Assembly: GCA_946402475.1 (NCBI GenBank)
Contig: CAMIWP010000069.1
Location: 1 to 6,637 of the forward strand
Reading direction: 5' to 3'
Length of the DNA stretch: 6,637 bases
Source: an uncultured Selenomonadaceae bacterium
Lineage (GTDB): Bacteria; Bacillota_C; Negativicutes; Selenomonadales; Selenomonadaceae
How positions within the stretch are numbered: position 1 is the stretch's first letter; each line of letters begins with the position of its first letter. Under the pieces are notes generated by a model that saw only the letters and a program-made list of their open reading frames with translations, was not told where the DNA came from and made no database searches. Both the position numbers and the translations under genes were made by a program. Positions 1 through 5,576 of the stretch are shown here, piece by piece.

Positions 1-1246
1 AGAGAGAGCGGAATGGAAAAAAACCTGCCGTCGGCTCACGAAGTTCTTCGGAACCCTCTTTCTCATCAACTTTGCCATGGGCGTTGTCACCGGCATCGTG
101 CAGGAGTTCCACTTCGGCATGAATTGGTCCGGCTACGCCCGCTTCATGGGGGATATCTTCGGCGCTCCCCTGGCTCTGGAAGCCCTCACCGCTTTCTTCA
201 TCGAGTCCACCTTTCTCGGCATCTGGATATTCGGTTGGGACAGGCTGTCGGAAAAGCTCCACTGCGCCTGCATCTGGATTGTGGCCTTCGGTAGCAACCT
301 TTCTGCCTTCTGGATCCTCGTGGCCAACTCCTTCATGCAGCATCCCGTCGGATATGCGGTGAACAACGGCAGGGCGGAGATGACAGACTTCACGGCCCTC
401 ATCACGAATCCCTATGTCCTCGGGGAATATCCCCACGCCCTTTTTGCCGGCATCGCCACGGGCGGCTTCGTCGTCCTGGCAGTAAGCGCTTGGAAACTCG
501 TCCATGACGAGGCATCCCGGGAGGCTTTTTCCCAAGCCATCAAGGGCGGCGCCCTCTTCATGCTGGTGGGCATCTTAGGAACCATGGGCACCGGGCACAT
601 GCATGCTCAGTACATGGTGGAAGCGAATCCCATGAAGCTCTCTTCCATGGAAGCTCTCTGGGAGACGGAGGATCCGGCGCCTTTCGCCGTCATCGCGGAC
701 ATCAACGCCAAGGAGCATCGAAACGACTTTGAGATCACGATTCCCGGAGTCTTCTCCTTCATGCTCTACAACAAGCCCTCCGGCGAGGTCAAGGGAATCA
801 ATCAGCTTCAGGCCATGAGCGTTGCGGAATACGGCCCCGGCAATTACATTCCCGACGTGACGGGACTCTTCTGGAGTTTCCGCGCCATGGTGGGGGCAGG
901 GGGACTCATGGCTGCCATAGCAGCCCTTGCGTTCCTCCTGTCCCGAAACAACGCGCTCCTGAAATTCCCCTGTTTCCTCAAGGCCCTTCCCTGGCTTCTG
1001 CCCCTGGCCTATGTGGCCAATTCCGCAGGCTGGTACGTGGCGGAGGGGGGCCGTCAGCCCTGGATCGTCGTGGGACTCCAAAAAACCGCCGACGCGGTTT
1101 CCCCGAATATCACACAGGCAGAGGTGGGCATCACCCTCCTAGGCTTCACCTTCGTCTACCTGATCCTCGCCATGGCCGCCCTTTACGCAGCTTTCCATTT
1201 CATACGCAAGACATCCATACCCGCTTCGGAAGGGAGTGATGCATAA
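1..1246 (+). CDS. cydA: cytochrome bd ubiquinol oxidase subunit I (CydA), 5'-truncated
   Basis: Heme-bearing subunit of the cytochrome bd quinol oxidase in the cytoplasmic membrane; it oxidises quinol and reduces O2 to water. The frame is open from base 2 to the TAA at 1244-1246. The visible protein begins near E. coli residue 40, so roughly 40 N-terminal residues, including the heme b595 histidine (His19 in E. coli), lie outside the window. Numbering from the internal Met codon at 77, the visible key residues are Glu35 and Glu43 (E. coli Glu99/Glu107), His120 and Met271 (heme b558 ligands His186/Met393), Lys187 and Glu192 (quinol-site Lys252/Glu257), and the GWYVAEGGRQPW motif at 318-329. 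From that Lys to that Met there are 84 residues against 141 in E. coli, so this is the short Q-loop form; estimated full length is about 450 residues. The ATG at 77 is internal, because conserved CydA sequence (TKFFGTLFLINFA) precedes it in frame. First visible gene of a cydABDC operon; the stop overlaps the cydB start. Confidence 0.97.
   Translation, partial: ERAEWKKTCRRLTKFFGTLFLINFAMGVVTGIVQEFHFGMNWSGYARFMGDIFGAPLALEALTAFFIESTFLGIWIFGWDRLSEKLHCACIWIVAFGSNLSAFWILVANSFMQHPVGYAVNNGRAEMTDFTALITNPYVLGEYPHALFAGIATGGFVVLAVSAWKLVHDEASREAFSQAIKGGALFMLVGILGTMGTGHMHAQYMVEANPMKLSSMEALWETEDPAPFAVIADINAKEHRNDFEITIPGVFSFMLYNKPSGEVKGINQLQAMSVAEYGPGNYIPDVTGLFWSFRAMVGAGGLMAAIAALAFLLSRNNALLKFPCFLKALPWLLPLAYVANSAGWYVAEGGRQPWIVVGLQKTADAVSPNITQAEVGITLLGFTFVYLILAMAALYAAFHFIRKTSIPASEGSDA
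1231..1236 (+). promoter_or_regulatory. ribosome binding site of cydB
   Basis: AGGGAG lies 9 bases before the ATG at 1246, inside the last codons of cydA. It supports this start and, with the one-base TAATG overlap, suggests translational coupling of cydA and cydB, consistent with equal amounts of the two oxidase subunits. Confidence 0.7.
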
Positions 1247-2259
1247 TGGAACTCACCGTATTATGGTTCGTGCTCATCACCGTGCTCTTCACGGGATTCT
1301 TCATTCTGGAGGGCTTCGACTACGGCGTGGGAACTCTGATGCCCTTCCTCAGCAAAGAGAAGGATGACCGCAGCATGGTGCTCCGTACCATCGGCCCTGT
1401 CTGGGACGGCAACGAAGTCTGGATGATCACGGCAGGTGGCGCTCTCTTCGCCGCCTTCCCCCATGTATACGCCACCATGTTCAGTACCTTCTACTTCGCC
1501 CTCTTCCTCATGCTCCTGGCCCTCATCTTGCGAGGCGTTGCCTTCGAGCTGCGAGGGCGATATGACAGCCATGAATGGCGCAGGTACTGGGACGGCGCCA
1601 TCTTCTTCGGCAGTTTCCTGCCCGCCGTTCTCTGGGGCATCGCCGTCACGGATCTTTTCAAGGGCCTGCCCATCAATGAGCAGATGGTCTACACGGGAAC
1701 TTTCTTTGACCTTCTCTCCTTCCACTCCCTTCTGGGAGGCATTGCCTTCCTTCTGGTCTTCGCCTTCCATGGGGCATCCTTCCTGACCCTTCGCCTCACC
1801 GACGCGAAGCTTCTGGGACGTGCGAGAACCTTGGCCCAGCGTGCGGGAGCCTTGGCGATTCTCGTGTTTGTGCTCTACATCTTCATGACCTTCACCACCA
1901 CGGATTTCACAGAAAAGGGATTGGCTGTCGCCCTGCTCCTCGGCGCGGCTCTGTTCTTCGTCCTCGGCTATGTCGCCCTGCTCCGGGGGTGCGGCAAGGG
2001 CAGCTTTCTCATGAGCACCTTGGCCATTGCCCTCACCACGGTTTCTGTCTTCGCGGCCCTCTTTCCGAGGCTCATGGTTTCCAGCCTGAATCCCGACTGG
2101 AGCCTTACCATCGCCAACTCCTCTTCCACGCCCTACACCCTTTCCATCATGACGACCGCCGCTCTCTGCTTGGTCCCTGTCGTCCTCATCTATCAGGGAT
2201 GGACCTATTGGATCTTCAGAAAGCGCGTGTCACCGGAGGATCTCAAGCAGGGACATTGA
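1246..2259 (+). CDS. cydB: cytochrome bd ubiquinol oxidase subunit II (CydB)
   Basis: Second integral-membrane subunit of cytochrome bd oxidase; it pairs with CydA and stabilises the heme-containing core. The 337-residue product matches the usual length of Firmicutes-type CydB (E. coli CydB is 379). Family motifs are visible in order: EGFDYGVG (22-29) in the first membrane helix, GPVWDGNEVW (50-59), RGVAFELR (96-103), a conserved polar stretch NSSSTPYTLSIMT (291-303) and YQGWTYWIFRKRV (316-328) at the C-terminal end. Hydrophobic segments alternate with short loops throughout, as expected for a multi-helix membrane protein. The ATG at 1246 is chosen because it has a good Shine-Dalgarno, overlaps the cydA stop, and places the first helix at the N-terminus. 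The gene ends TGA at 2257-2259, immediately followed by an ATG in the same frame (see the cydD start region). No small CydX-like gene follows within the visible operon. Confidence 0.97.
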   Translation: MELTVLWFVLITVLFTGFFILEGFDYGVGTLMPFLSKEKDDRSMVLRTIGPVWDGNEVWMITAGGALFAAFPHVYATMFSTFYFALFLMLLALILRGVAFELRGRYDSHEWRRYWDGAIFFGSFLPAVLWGIAVTDLFKGLPINEQMVYTGTFFDLLSFHSLLGGIAFLLVFAFHGASFLTLRLTDAKLLGRARTLAQRAGALAILVFVLYIFMTFTTTDFTEKGLAVALLLGAALFFVLGYVALLRGCGKGSFLMSTLAIALTTVSVFAALFPRLMVSSLNPDWSLTIANSSSTPYTLSIMTTAALCLVPVVLIYQGWTYWIFRKRVSPEDLKQGH

Positions 2260-2284
2260 ATGGAAAAAGGCGGTGCTGTTCTTG
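2249..2284 (+). promoter_or_regulatory. translation start region of cydD (start ambiguous)
   Basis: Three possible starts compete here. An ATG at 2260, directly after the cydB stop, has AGGGA (2249-2253) 6 bases upstream, which is ideal spacing, but it is out of frame with cydD and opens only a 56-codon ORF ending TAG at 2428-2430. GTG at 2273 is in the cydD frame but sits only 2 bases after AAAAAGG (2264-2270), too close for normal initiation. TTG at 2282 is in frame and about 11 bases after that AAAAAGG. Removing one A from the A5 run (2264-2268) would join the ATG to the cydD frame as MEKAVLFLKASPV. Which start is used cannot be decided from the sequence alone. Confidence 0.5.
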
Positions 2285-3943
2285 AAAGCCTCTCCCGTCA
2301 AAGGATGGATAAGTACATACAGGCAGCAGCTCGTCAACTTGGCGGGAGCCAAGTTGCTGGAAGGACTTCTGGTTCTTCTGACGGCTTGGGAACTTTCCCG
2401 CATCGTCTCCGAGATCTTTCTGAAGGGTAGCGACATACCGGAAGCAGCACCACATTTTGCGGTGCTGCTTTTCAGTGTCCTGGCAAAGAATCTGATCCTC
2501 CTGTGGCAAAAAAAAATCTGCGGTCGCATTTCTCATGATTTTCGCCTGAAATTACGCATCTCCCTTCATGCCGTTCTACTCCGAGAAAGGGATTGTTCTT
2601 CGGGGAGCGGCGAGCAGACAACCGTTCTGGAGAGCGTGGATGCGCTGGATGAATTCTTTCGCGGAGTTCTGCCCCTGTTCTTCTCGGCCATGGTGCTGAT
2701 CCCCTTGTACCTCGTCTCCATGACGCCCGTAGATCCTCCCACCGCATTCCTCTTCTTGCTGACCCTCCCCATCGCCCCCCTGCTTCTCTACCTCATCGGG
2801 CGAGTCACGAGGGATGCCAGCCGACAACAGTGGCAGGAACTCTTCCGCCTCCACAGGGAGTTTTCGGAACTGCTGCAAGGTCTTTTCACCTTGAAGCTCT
2901 TCCGTCGGGAACTCTCCCAAAGGGAACGGCTGGCGACTCTCTGCCGTGGCTTTTCCACGGCATCCTTGGGGGTATTGAAGATCGCCTTTGTCTCCGCCTT
3001 TGCCCTGGAACTCATCACCACTCTTTCCATCGCCCTCATCGCTGTCAGCATCGGTCTCCGCCTTCTGGCCGGTCACCTTGAGTTCCACACCGCCTTTTTC
3101 GCTTTATTGCTGGCGCCGGAATTCTACCAACCCTTGCGACGGGGAGGCTCCGCCTTCCACATTTTCATGGACTGCCGCAGTGCTTGGGAGAAGATCCGTT
3201 CCTTCCTGGAAAAAAGCGAATCTCTCCCTTTTCCCCATGGCAAGGACAGAATACAGCATCCCCCTGCCCTTTACGTGAAAAGACTTTCCTTTGCCTATCC
3301 CGGAAGAATGCACCCTGTCCTGCGGGAACTTTCCTTCACTCTTCCCGCCGGCAGCTTCACACTCCTTGCGGGGTCCAGCGGTTCCGGGAAGTCTACTCTG
3401 CTCCGCCTCCTAAGTGGAACGTTCCCCCCCACCCAAGGCAGCATCTCCCTGAATGATTTTCCCTTGGGAGATATCTTTCCCGGGGATCTCCCACGCCACC
3501 TGGCCTATGTTCCTCAGGAACCCCATGTGTTTTCCGCATCCCTGCGGGACAATGTGACCCTCTTTCACGACGGGAAAGATTCTCAGATCCGAGCAACTCT
3601 GGAACAGGCGGGACTGGGAGGGTGGCTCCGTTCTCTTCCCCATGGGCTGGACACCCGTTTGGGAAACGACGGCGCCGCCCTCAGCAACGGACAGCGTCAT
3701 CGACTGGGCTTGGCCCGGGCCGTGTTCCAAAATGCCCCCCTCCTGCTGCTGGACGAGATCACAGCCGGCCTTGACGAGAACACCGAAAAAGAAATCATTG
3801 CATTCCTCAGGGAATTTTCCTATCGACGCACCGTCCTGTTCGCCACCCACCGGCCGACGATCCTGGCTGCGTTTCCCGCCCGCATTCTCTGGTTGGACGG
3901 AGGAATTCAGGACATAGCTGCCAAGGAGGTTTCAGATCCGTGA
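2273..3943 (+). CDS. cydD: ABC transporter CydD, permease/ATP-binding fusion (bd oxidase assembly)
   Basis: One half of the CydDC heterodimeric ABC exporter in the cytoplasmic membrane, needed to assemble cytochrome bd. CydDC has been described as a cysteine/glutathione exporter and more recently as a heme transporter; which substrate applies here is not visible. The product of 556 residues (from GTG 2273) has an N-terminal membrane domain (about 1-310) and a C-terminal ATPase domain (about 330-556). The CydD-typical segment LLLAPEFYQPLRRGG lies at 278-292. ATPase motifs: Walker A GSSGSGKS (367-374), Q-loop Gln415 in VPQEP, signature LSNGQ (470-474), Walker B LLLLDE (490-495), D-loop AGLD, switch His526. 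The signature departs from consensus LSGGQ, as CydD proteins often do (E. coli has LSVGQ). The start is uncertain (GTG 2273, TTG 2282, or an upstream ATG if one A of an A5 run is an error). It carries an A9 run at 2508-2516. Identity as CydD rather than CydC rests on the PEFYQPLR motif and on position directly after cydB. Confidence 0.93.
   Translation: MLFLKASPVKGWISTYRQQLVNLAGAKLLEGLLVLLTAWELSRIVSEIFLKGSDIPEAAPHFAVLLFSVLAKNLILLWQKKICGRISHDFRLKLRISLHAVLLRERDCSSGSGEQTTVLESVDALDEFFRGVLPLFFSAMVLIPLYLVSMTPVDPPTAFLFLLTLPIAPLLLYLIGRVTRDASRQQWQELFRLHREFSELLQGLFTLKLFRRELSQRERLATLCRGFSTASLGVLKIAFVSAFALELITTLSIALIAVSIGLRLLAGHLEFHTAFFALLLAPEFYQPLRRGGSAFHIFMDCRSAWEKIRSFLEKSESLPFPHGKDRIQHPPALYVKRLSFAYPGRMHPVLRELSFTLPAGSFTLLAGSSGSGKSTLLRLLSGTFPPTQGSISLNDFPLGDIFPGDLPRHLAYVPQEPHVFSASLRDNVTLFHDGKDSQIRATLEQAGLGGWLRSLPHGLDTRLGNDGAALSNGQRHRLGLARAVFQNAPLLLLDEITAGLDENTEKEIIAFLREFSYRRTVLFATHRPTILAAFPARILWLDGGIQDIAAKEVSDP
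2335..2356 (+). repeat. perfect 9-bp hairpin with GGGA tetraloop near cydD start
   Basis: CAACTTGGC (2335-2343) and GCCAAGTTG (2348-2356) are exact reverse complements around the 4-base loop GGGA. In RNA this loop fits the stable GNRA class. It lies inside cydD, 62 bases after the GTG at 2273, and encodes part of the first membrane helix. No T-run follows, so it is not terminator-like. It could affect mRNA stability or processing between cydAB and cydDC, or be chance; function is inference only. Confidence 0.6.
2442..2472 (+). repeat. perfect 10-bp inverted repeat followed by TTTT (terminator-like, inside cydD)
   Basis: AAGCAGCACC (2442-2451) and GGTGCTGCTT (2461-2470) are exact reverse complements around a 9-base loop; the right arm runs into T4 (2469-2472). 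The GC-rich stem plus T-run resembles a weak intrinsic terminator on the + strand. It sits within cydD coding sequence (residues around 57-66) and begins 11 bases after the TAG that ends the out-of-frame ORF opened by ATG 2260. An attenuation-like role is possible but speculative; the T-run is short. Confidence 0.55.
2508..2516 (+). repeat. A9 homopolymer run in cydD
   Basis: Nine consecutive A bases encode Gln-Lys-Lys in the order W-Q-K-K-I of CydD (about residues 78-82). The present length keeps the frame open. Adding one A leads to a TGA at 2536-2538, and losing one leads to a TGA at 2547-2549, so either change would truncate CydD early. Runs of this length are prone to polymerase slippage and to sequencing error. 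Confidence 0.9.
2942..2962 (+). repeat. perfect 8-bp inverted repeat, 5-base loop, inside cydD
   Basis: TGCCGTGG (2942-2949) and CCACGGCA (2955-2962) are exact reverse complements around CTTTT. It lies mid-gene in the membrane domain of CydD, with no T-run after the right arm. Listed because it is one of a group of perfect inverted repeats confined to cydD and cydC. Confidence 0.5.
3465..3493 (+). repeat. perfect 8-bp inverted repeat, 13-base loop, inside cydD
   Basis: TGGGAGAT (3465-3472) and ATCTCCCA (3486-3493) are exact reverse complements with 13 bases between them. It lies between the Walker A and Q-loop codons of CydD. A weaker 7-bp pair, GCGGGAA/TTCCCGC (3322-3328 and 3342-3348), lies just upstream at the start of the ATPase domain. 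No regulatory role can be shown. Confidence 0.45.
3923..3929 (+). promoter_or_regulatory. ribosome binding site of cydC
   Basis: AAGGAGG is a full-strength Shine-Dalgarno ending 10 bases before the GTG at 3940. It decides the cydC start: the GTG overlaps the cydD stop as GTGA (3940-3943), giving translational coupling. It is clearly stronger than anything preceding cydD. Confidence 0.85.
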
Positions 3944-5568
3944 AATGCCTTTCTTCCCTTCTGTCCCATGCCCCCATGGGACAACTTTTTCCCGCAGGCA
4001 TTGCTGCGCTGCTCAGTTCCCTGTGCTCCGTCTTCCTGTTGGGCACATCCGCCTATCTCATCGCCTCTGCCGCCCTCCATCCTCCCCTTTACACCCTAGC
4101 CCTTGCCATCACCATGGTTCGCGCCTGCGGCATTGGGCGGGCGGTCTTTCGCTATCTGGATCGCTGGCTCTCCCATCGAGCCGTCTTCCGCGCCCAGGAA
4201 AAGTTGCGCCTCCGCCTCTACGAGAAGGCATCCGCACTCCTTCCTCTGCGGGAAGCAGGAGTGCGGCAGGGAGAATTTCTCCAGGATCTCGCCGAGGGCT
4301 GCGATGCCCTCAGGGACTTCTATTTGAAATCCTTGACACCCCCTGCTCTTACCATCCTTCTCTGCCTCATGGGAACGGCATTTCTCCTGCCCGTTGCGGG
4401 ATCCGCCGCCCTCTTGCTCCCCTGCCTCTGGCTGCTCCATCTTCTCCTTCCCACCTTTCTGGATCGGGCAAATGATACAACCAGAGCCGCTGTTCCCTAT
4501 CGAGACTTGTTGTCGGATCTGACGAAAGGCTGCCGGGAACTGCAAAGTTCTGGGAGCCTTCCCACAGCCGAGAAAATGCTTCATTCCGCTGCCCTGGAAT
4601 TTGCGAAAGGTCAGAAAGATGTCGCTCGCCGCAGGGATCTGGTGGATACCCTGCTCCTTCTGCTCGATGATGTTCTCCTCCTGGTCTTCCTCTTCCTTCT
4701 CTCCCTTTCCGTCCTTTCAGGGAGTATAACCGGCGTGGATCTGGCAGTTTACCTGCTCGCCCTCCAGACCATCCTCGCTGAACTCCCCCCTCTATCCGAA
4801 TCGCTGCGCACCGGAAGAGATGCCATGCATGCCACCCGAAATGTTCTGGAACCACCGGATGTCCCATACGGTTCCTCCGGGAACGGGAAAGAATCGAAAG
4901 CAGAGGGCCCAAAGAAAGATGACAATACACCTCTTCTCTGTGTACAAGGCATTTCCTTCTCCTATATCCCCGGGGTTCCCGTTCTGAAAAACATCTCCTT
5001 TTCCTTTCATTCCGGGGAAAAACTCGCCCTCATCGGGGAAAGCGGCTCTGGCAAGACCACCCTGGCCTGTCTGCTCATGGGACTGTGGCAGCCGGAGTCC
5101 GGGCAGATCCTGAGGAATGGGACAGCGTATTCGCAGCTTTCCCCGGACGAGATCCGCAGTACCTTTGCCCCCTGTCTGCAGGGAGAACACCTCTTCAGCG
5201 CATCCTTGCGGGAAAATTTCCTCCGCATCCATCCGGACATCCGTGAAGAAGCTATATGGAATGCCTTGGATACGGCGCAGTTGAAGGATGTGGTTCTCTC
5301 CCTCCCGCAAGGACTGGATACCCCCCTGGGAGAGGACGGCTGCCACCTCTCCGGAGGCGAGGGCAAGCGCCTGCTCATCGCCCTCGCCCTCGCCTCCCCC
5401 GCCCCCGTCCTCCTCCTGGACGAGCCCACCGCCGGATTGGACAAAAAAACAGCCCGCGCCCTCATGGAAGGGATTCTCTCCCATCTTGAGGGGCGCAGCC
5501 TGCTGATCATTACCCATGATATGCTGTTGGCCCACCGCATGGACCATATCTATGCCATGCCCTCCTGA
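3940..5568 (+). CDS. cydC: ABC transporter CydC, permease/ATP-binding fusion (bd oxidase assembly)
   Basis: Partner of CydD in the heterodimeric exporter required for cytochrome bd assembly. The 542-residue product has a membrane domain (about 1-300) with the CydC-typical stretch LLGTSAYLIASAAL (33-46) and GIGRAVFRYLDRWLSH (64-79), then a hydrophilic linker (about 305-330) rich in G, K, E and D, and a C-terminal ATPase domain. ATPase motifs: Walker A GESGSGKT (366-373), Q-loop Gln414 in CLQGEHLF, signature LSGGE (470-474), Walker B VLLLDE (490-495), D-loop AGLD, switch His526. The ATPase domain therefore looks complete and has a better signature than CydD. After the signature the usual LARAL reads IALALA, so the common arginine is absent. 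The GTG start at 3940 is supported by AAGGAGG and by the GTGA overlap with cydD. The next + strand methionine codons lack such support. Last gene of the operon; its stop is 8 bp from the stop of the convergent transferase gene. Confidence 0.94.
   Translation: MKCLSSLLSHAPMGQLFPAGIAALLSSLCSVFLLGTSAYLIASAALHPPLYTLALAITMVRACGIGRAVFRYLDRWLSHRAVFRAQEKLRLRLYEKASALLPLREAGVRQGEFLQDLAEGCDALRDFYLKSLTPPALTILLCLMGTAFLLPVAGSAALLLPCLWLLHLLLPTFLDRANDTTRAAVPYRDLLSDLTKGCRELQSSGSLPTAEKMLHSAALEFAKGQKDVARRRDLVDTLLLLLDDVLLLVFLFLLSLSVLSGSITGVDLAVYLLALQTILAELPPLSESLRTGRDAMHATRNVLEPPDVPYGSSGNGKESKAEGPKKDDNTPLLCVQGISFSYIPGVPVLKNISFSFHSGEKLALIGESGSGKTTLACLLMGLWQPESGQILRNGTAYSQLSPDEIRSTFAPCLQGEHLFSASLRENFLRIHPDIREEAIWNALDTAQLKDVVLSLPQGLDTPLGEDGCHLSGGEGKRLLIALALASPAPVLLLDEPTAGLDKKTARALMEGILSHLEGRSLLIITHDMLLAHRMDHIYAMPS
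3962..3990 (+). repeat. perfect 9-bp hairpin followed by T5 (terminator-like, at cydC start)
   Basis: TGTCCCATG (3962-3970) and CATGGGACA (3975-3983) are exact reverse complements around the loop CCCC. Two bases later comes TTTTT (3986-3990). The stem plus T-run is the layout of an intrinsic terminator, yet it sits 22 bases inside the cydC coding sequence. A translating ribosome coupled from cydD would cover it; without translation it might stop transcription. Whether it acts as an attenuator is inference. Confidence 0.5.
4232..4266 (+). repeat. perfect 10-bp inverted repeat, 15-base loop, inside cydC
   Basis: CCGCACTCCT (4232-4241) and AGGAGTGCGG (4257-4266) are exact reverse complements. 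The loop holds a smaller competing pair (TTCC with GGAA). It lies in the membrane domain of CydC (about residues 98-109). No T-run follows. Confidence 0.5.
5353..5397 (+). repeat. perfect 12-bp inverted repeat at the CydC signature motif
   Basis: GGAGGCGAGGGC (5353-5364) and GCCCTCGCCTCC (5386-5397) are exact reverse complements with a 21-base loop. The right arm overlaps a tandem GCCCTC repeat that permits alternative pairing. The left arm encodes the Gly-Gly-Glu-Gly part of the ABC signature and the right arm the Ala-Leu-Ala stretch after it, so protein constraint and C-rich codon choice may explain part of the symmetry. Confidence 0.5.
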
Positions 5569-5576
5569 CCTGCCCG

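Noticed and set aside
13..294. + strand ORF starting ATG at 13, 93 codons
   Set aside because: Out of frame with CydA, whose conserved sequence is read in the frame beginning at base 2; the product is R/H-rich and resembles nothing known.
643..654. 12-base palindrome CTTCCATGGAAG in cydA, and other short palindromes such as GGAACGTTCC in cydD
   Set aside because: Self-complementary without a loop, single copies inside coding sequence, expected by chance; no operator context.
2576..3088. - strand ORF of 170 codons opposite cydD (similar ones at 575-1081 and 1261-1770)
   Set aside because: Low-complexity G/E/Q-rich shadows of clearly identified genes, with no family features.
3940..5568. CydC as an unrelated multidrug-type ABC exporter
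   Set aside because: The position after cydABD, the GTGA overlap and the CydC-specific membrane motif around residues 64-79 favour CydC.
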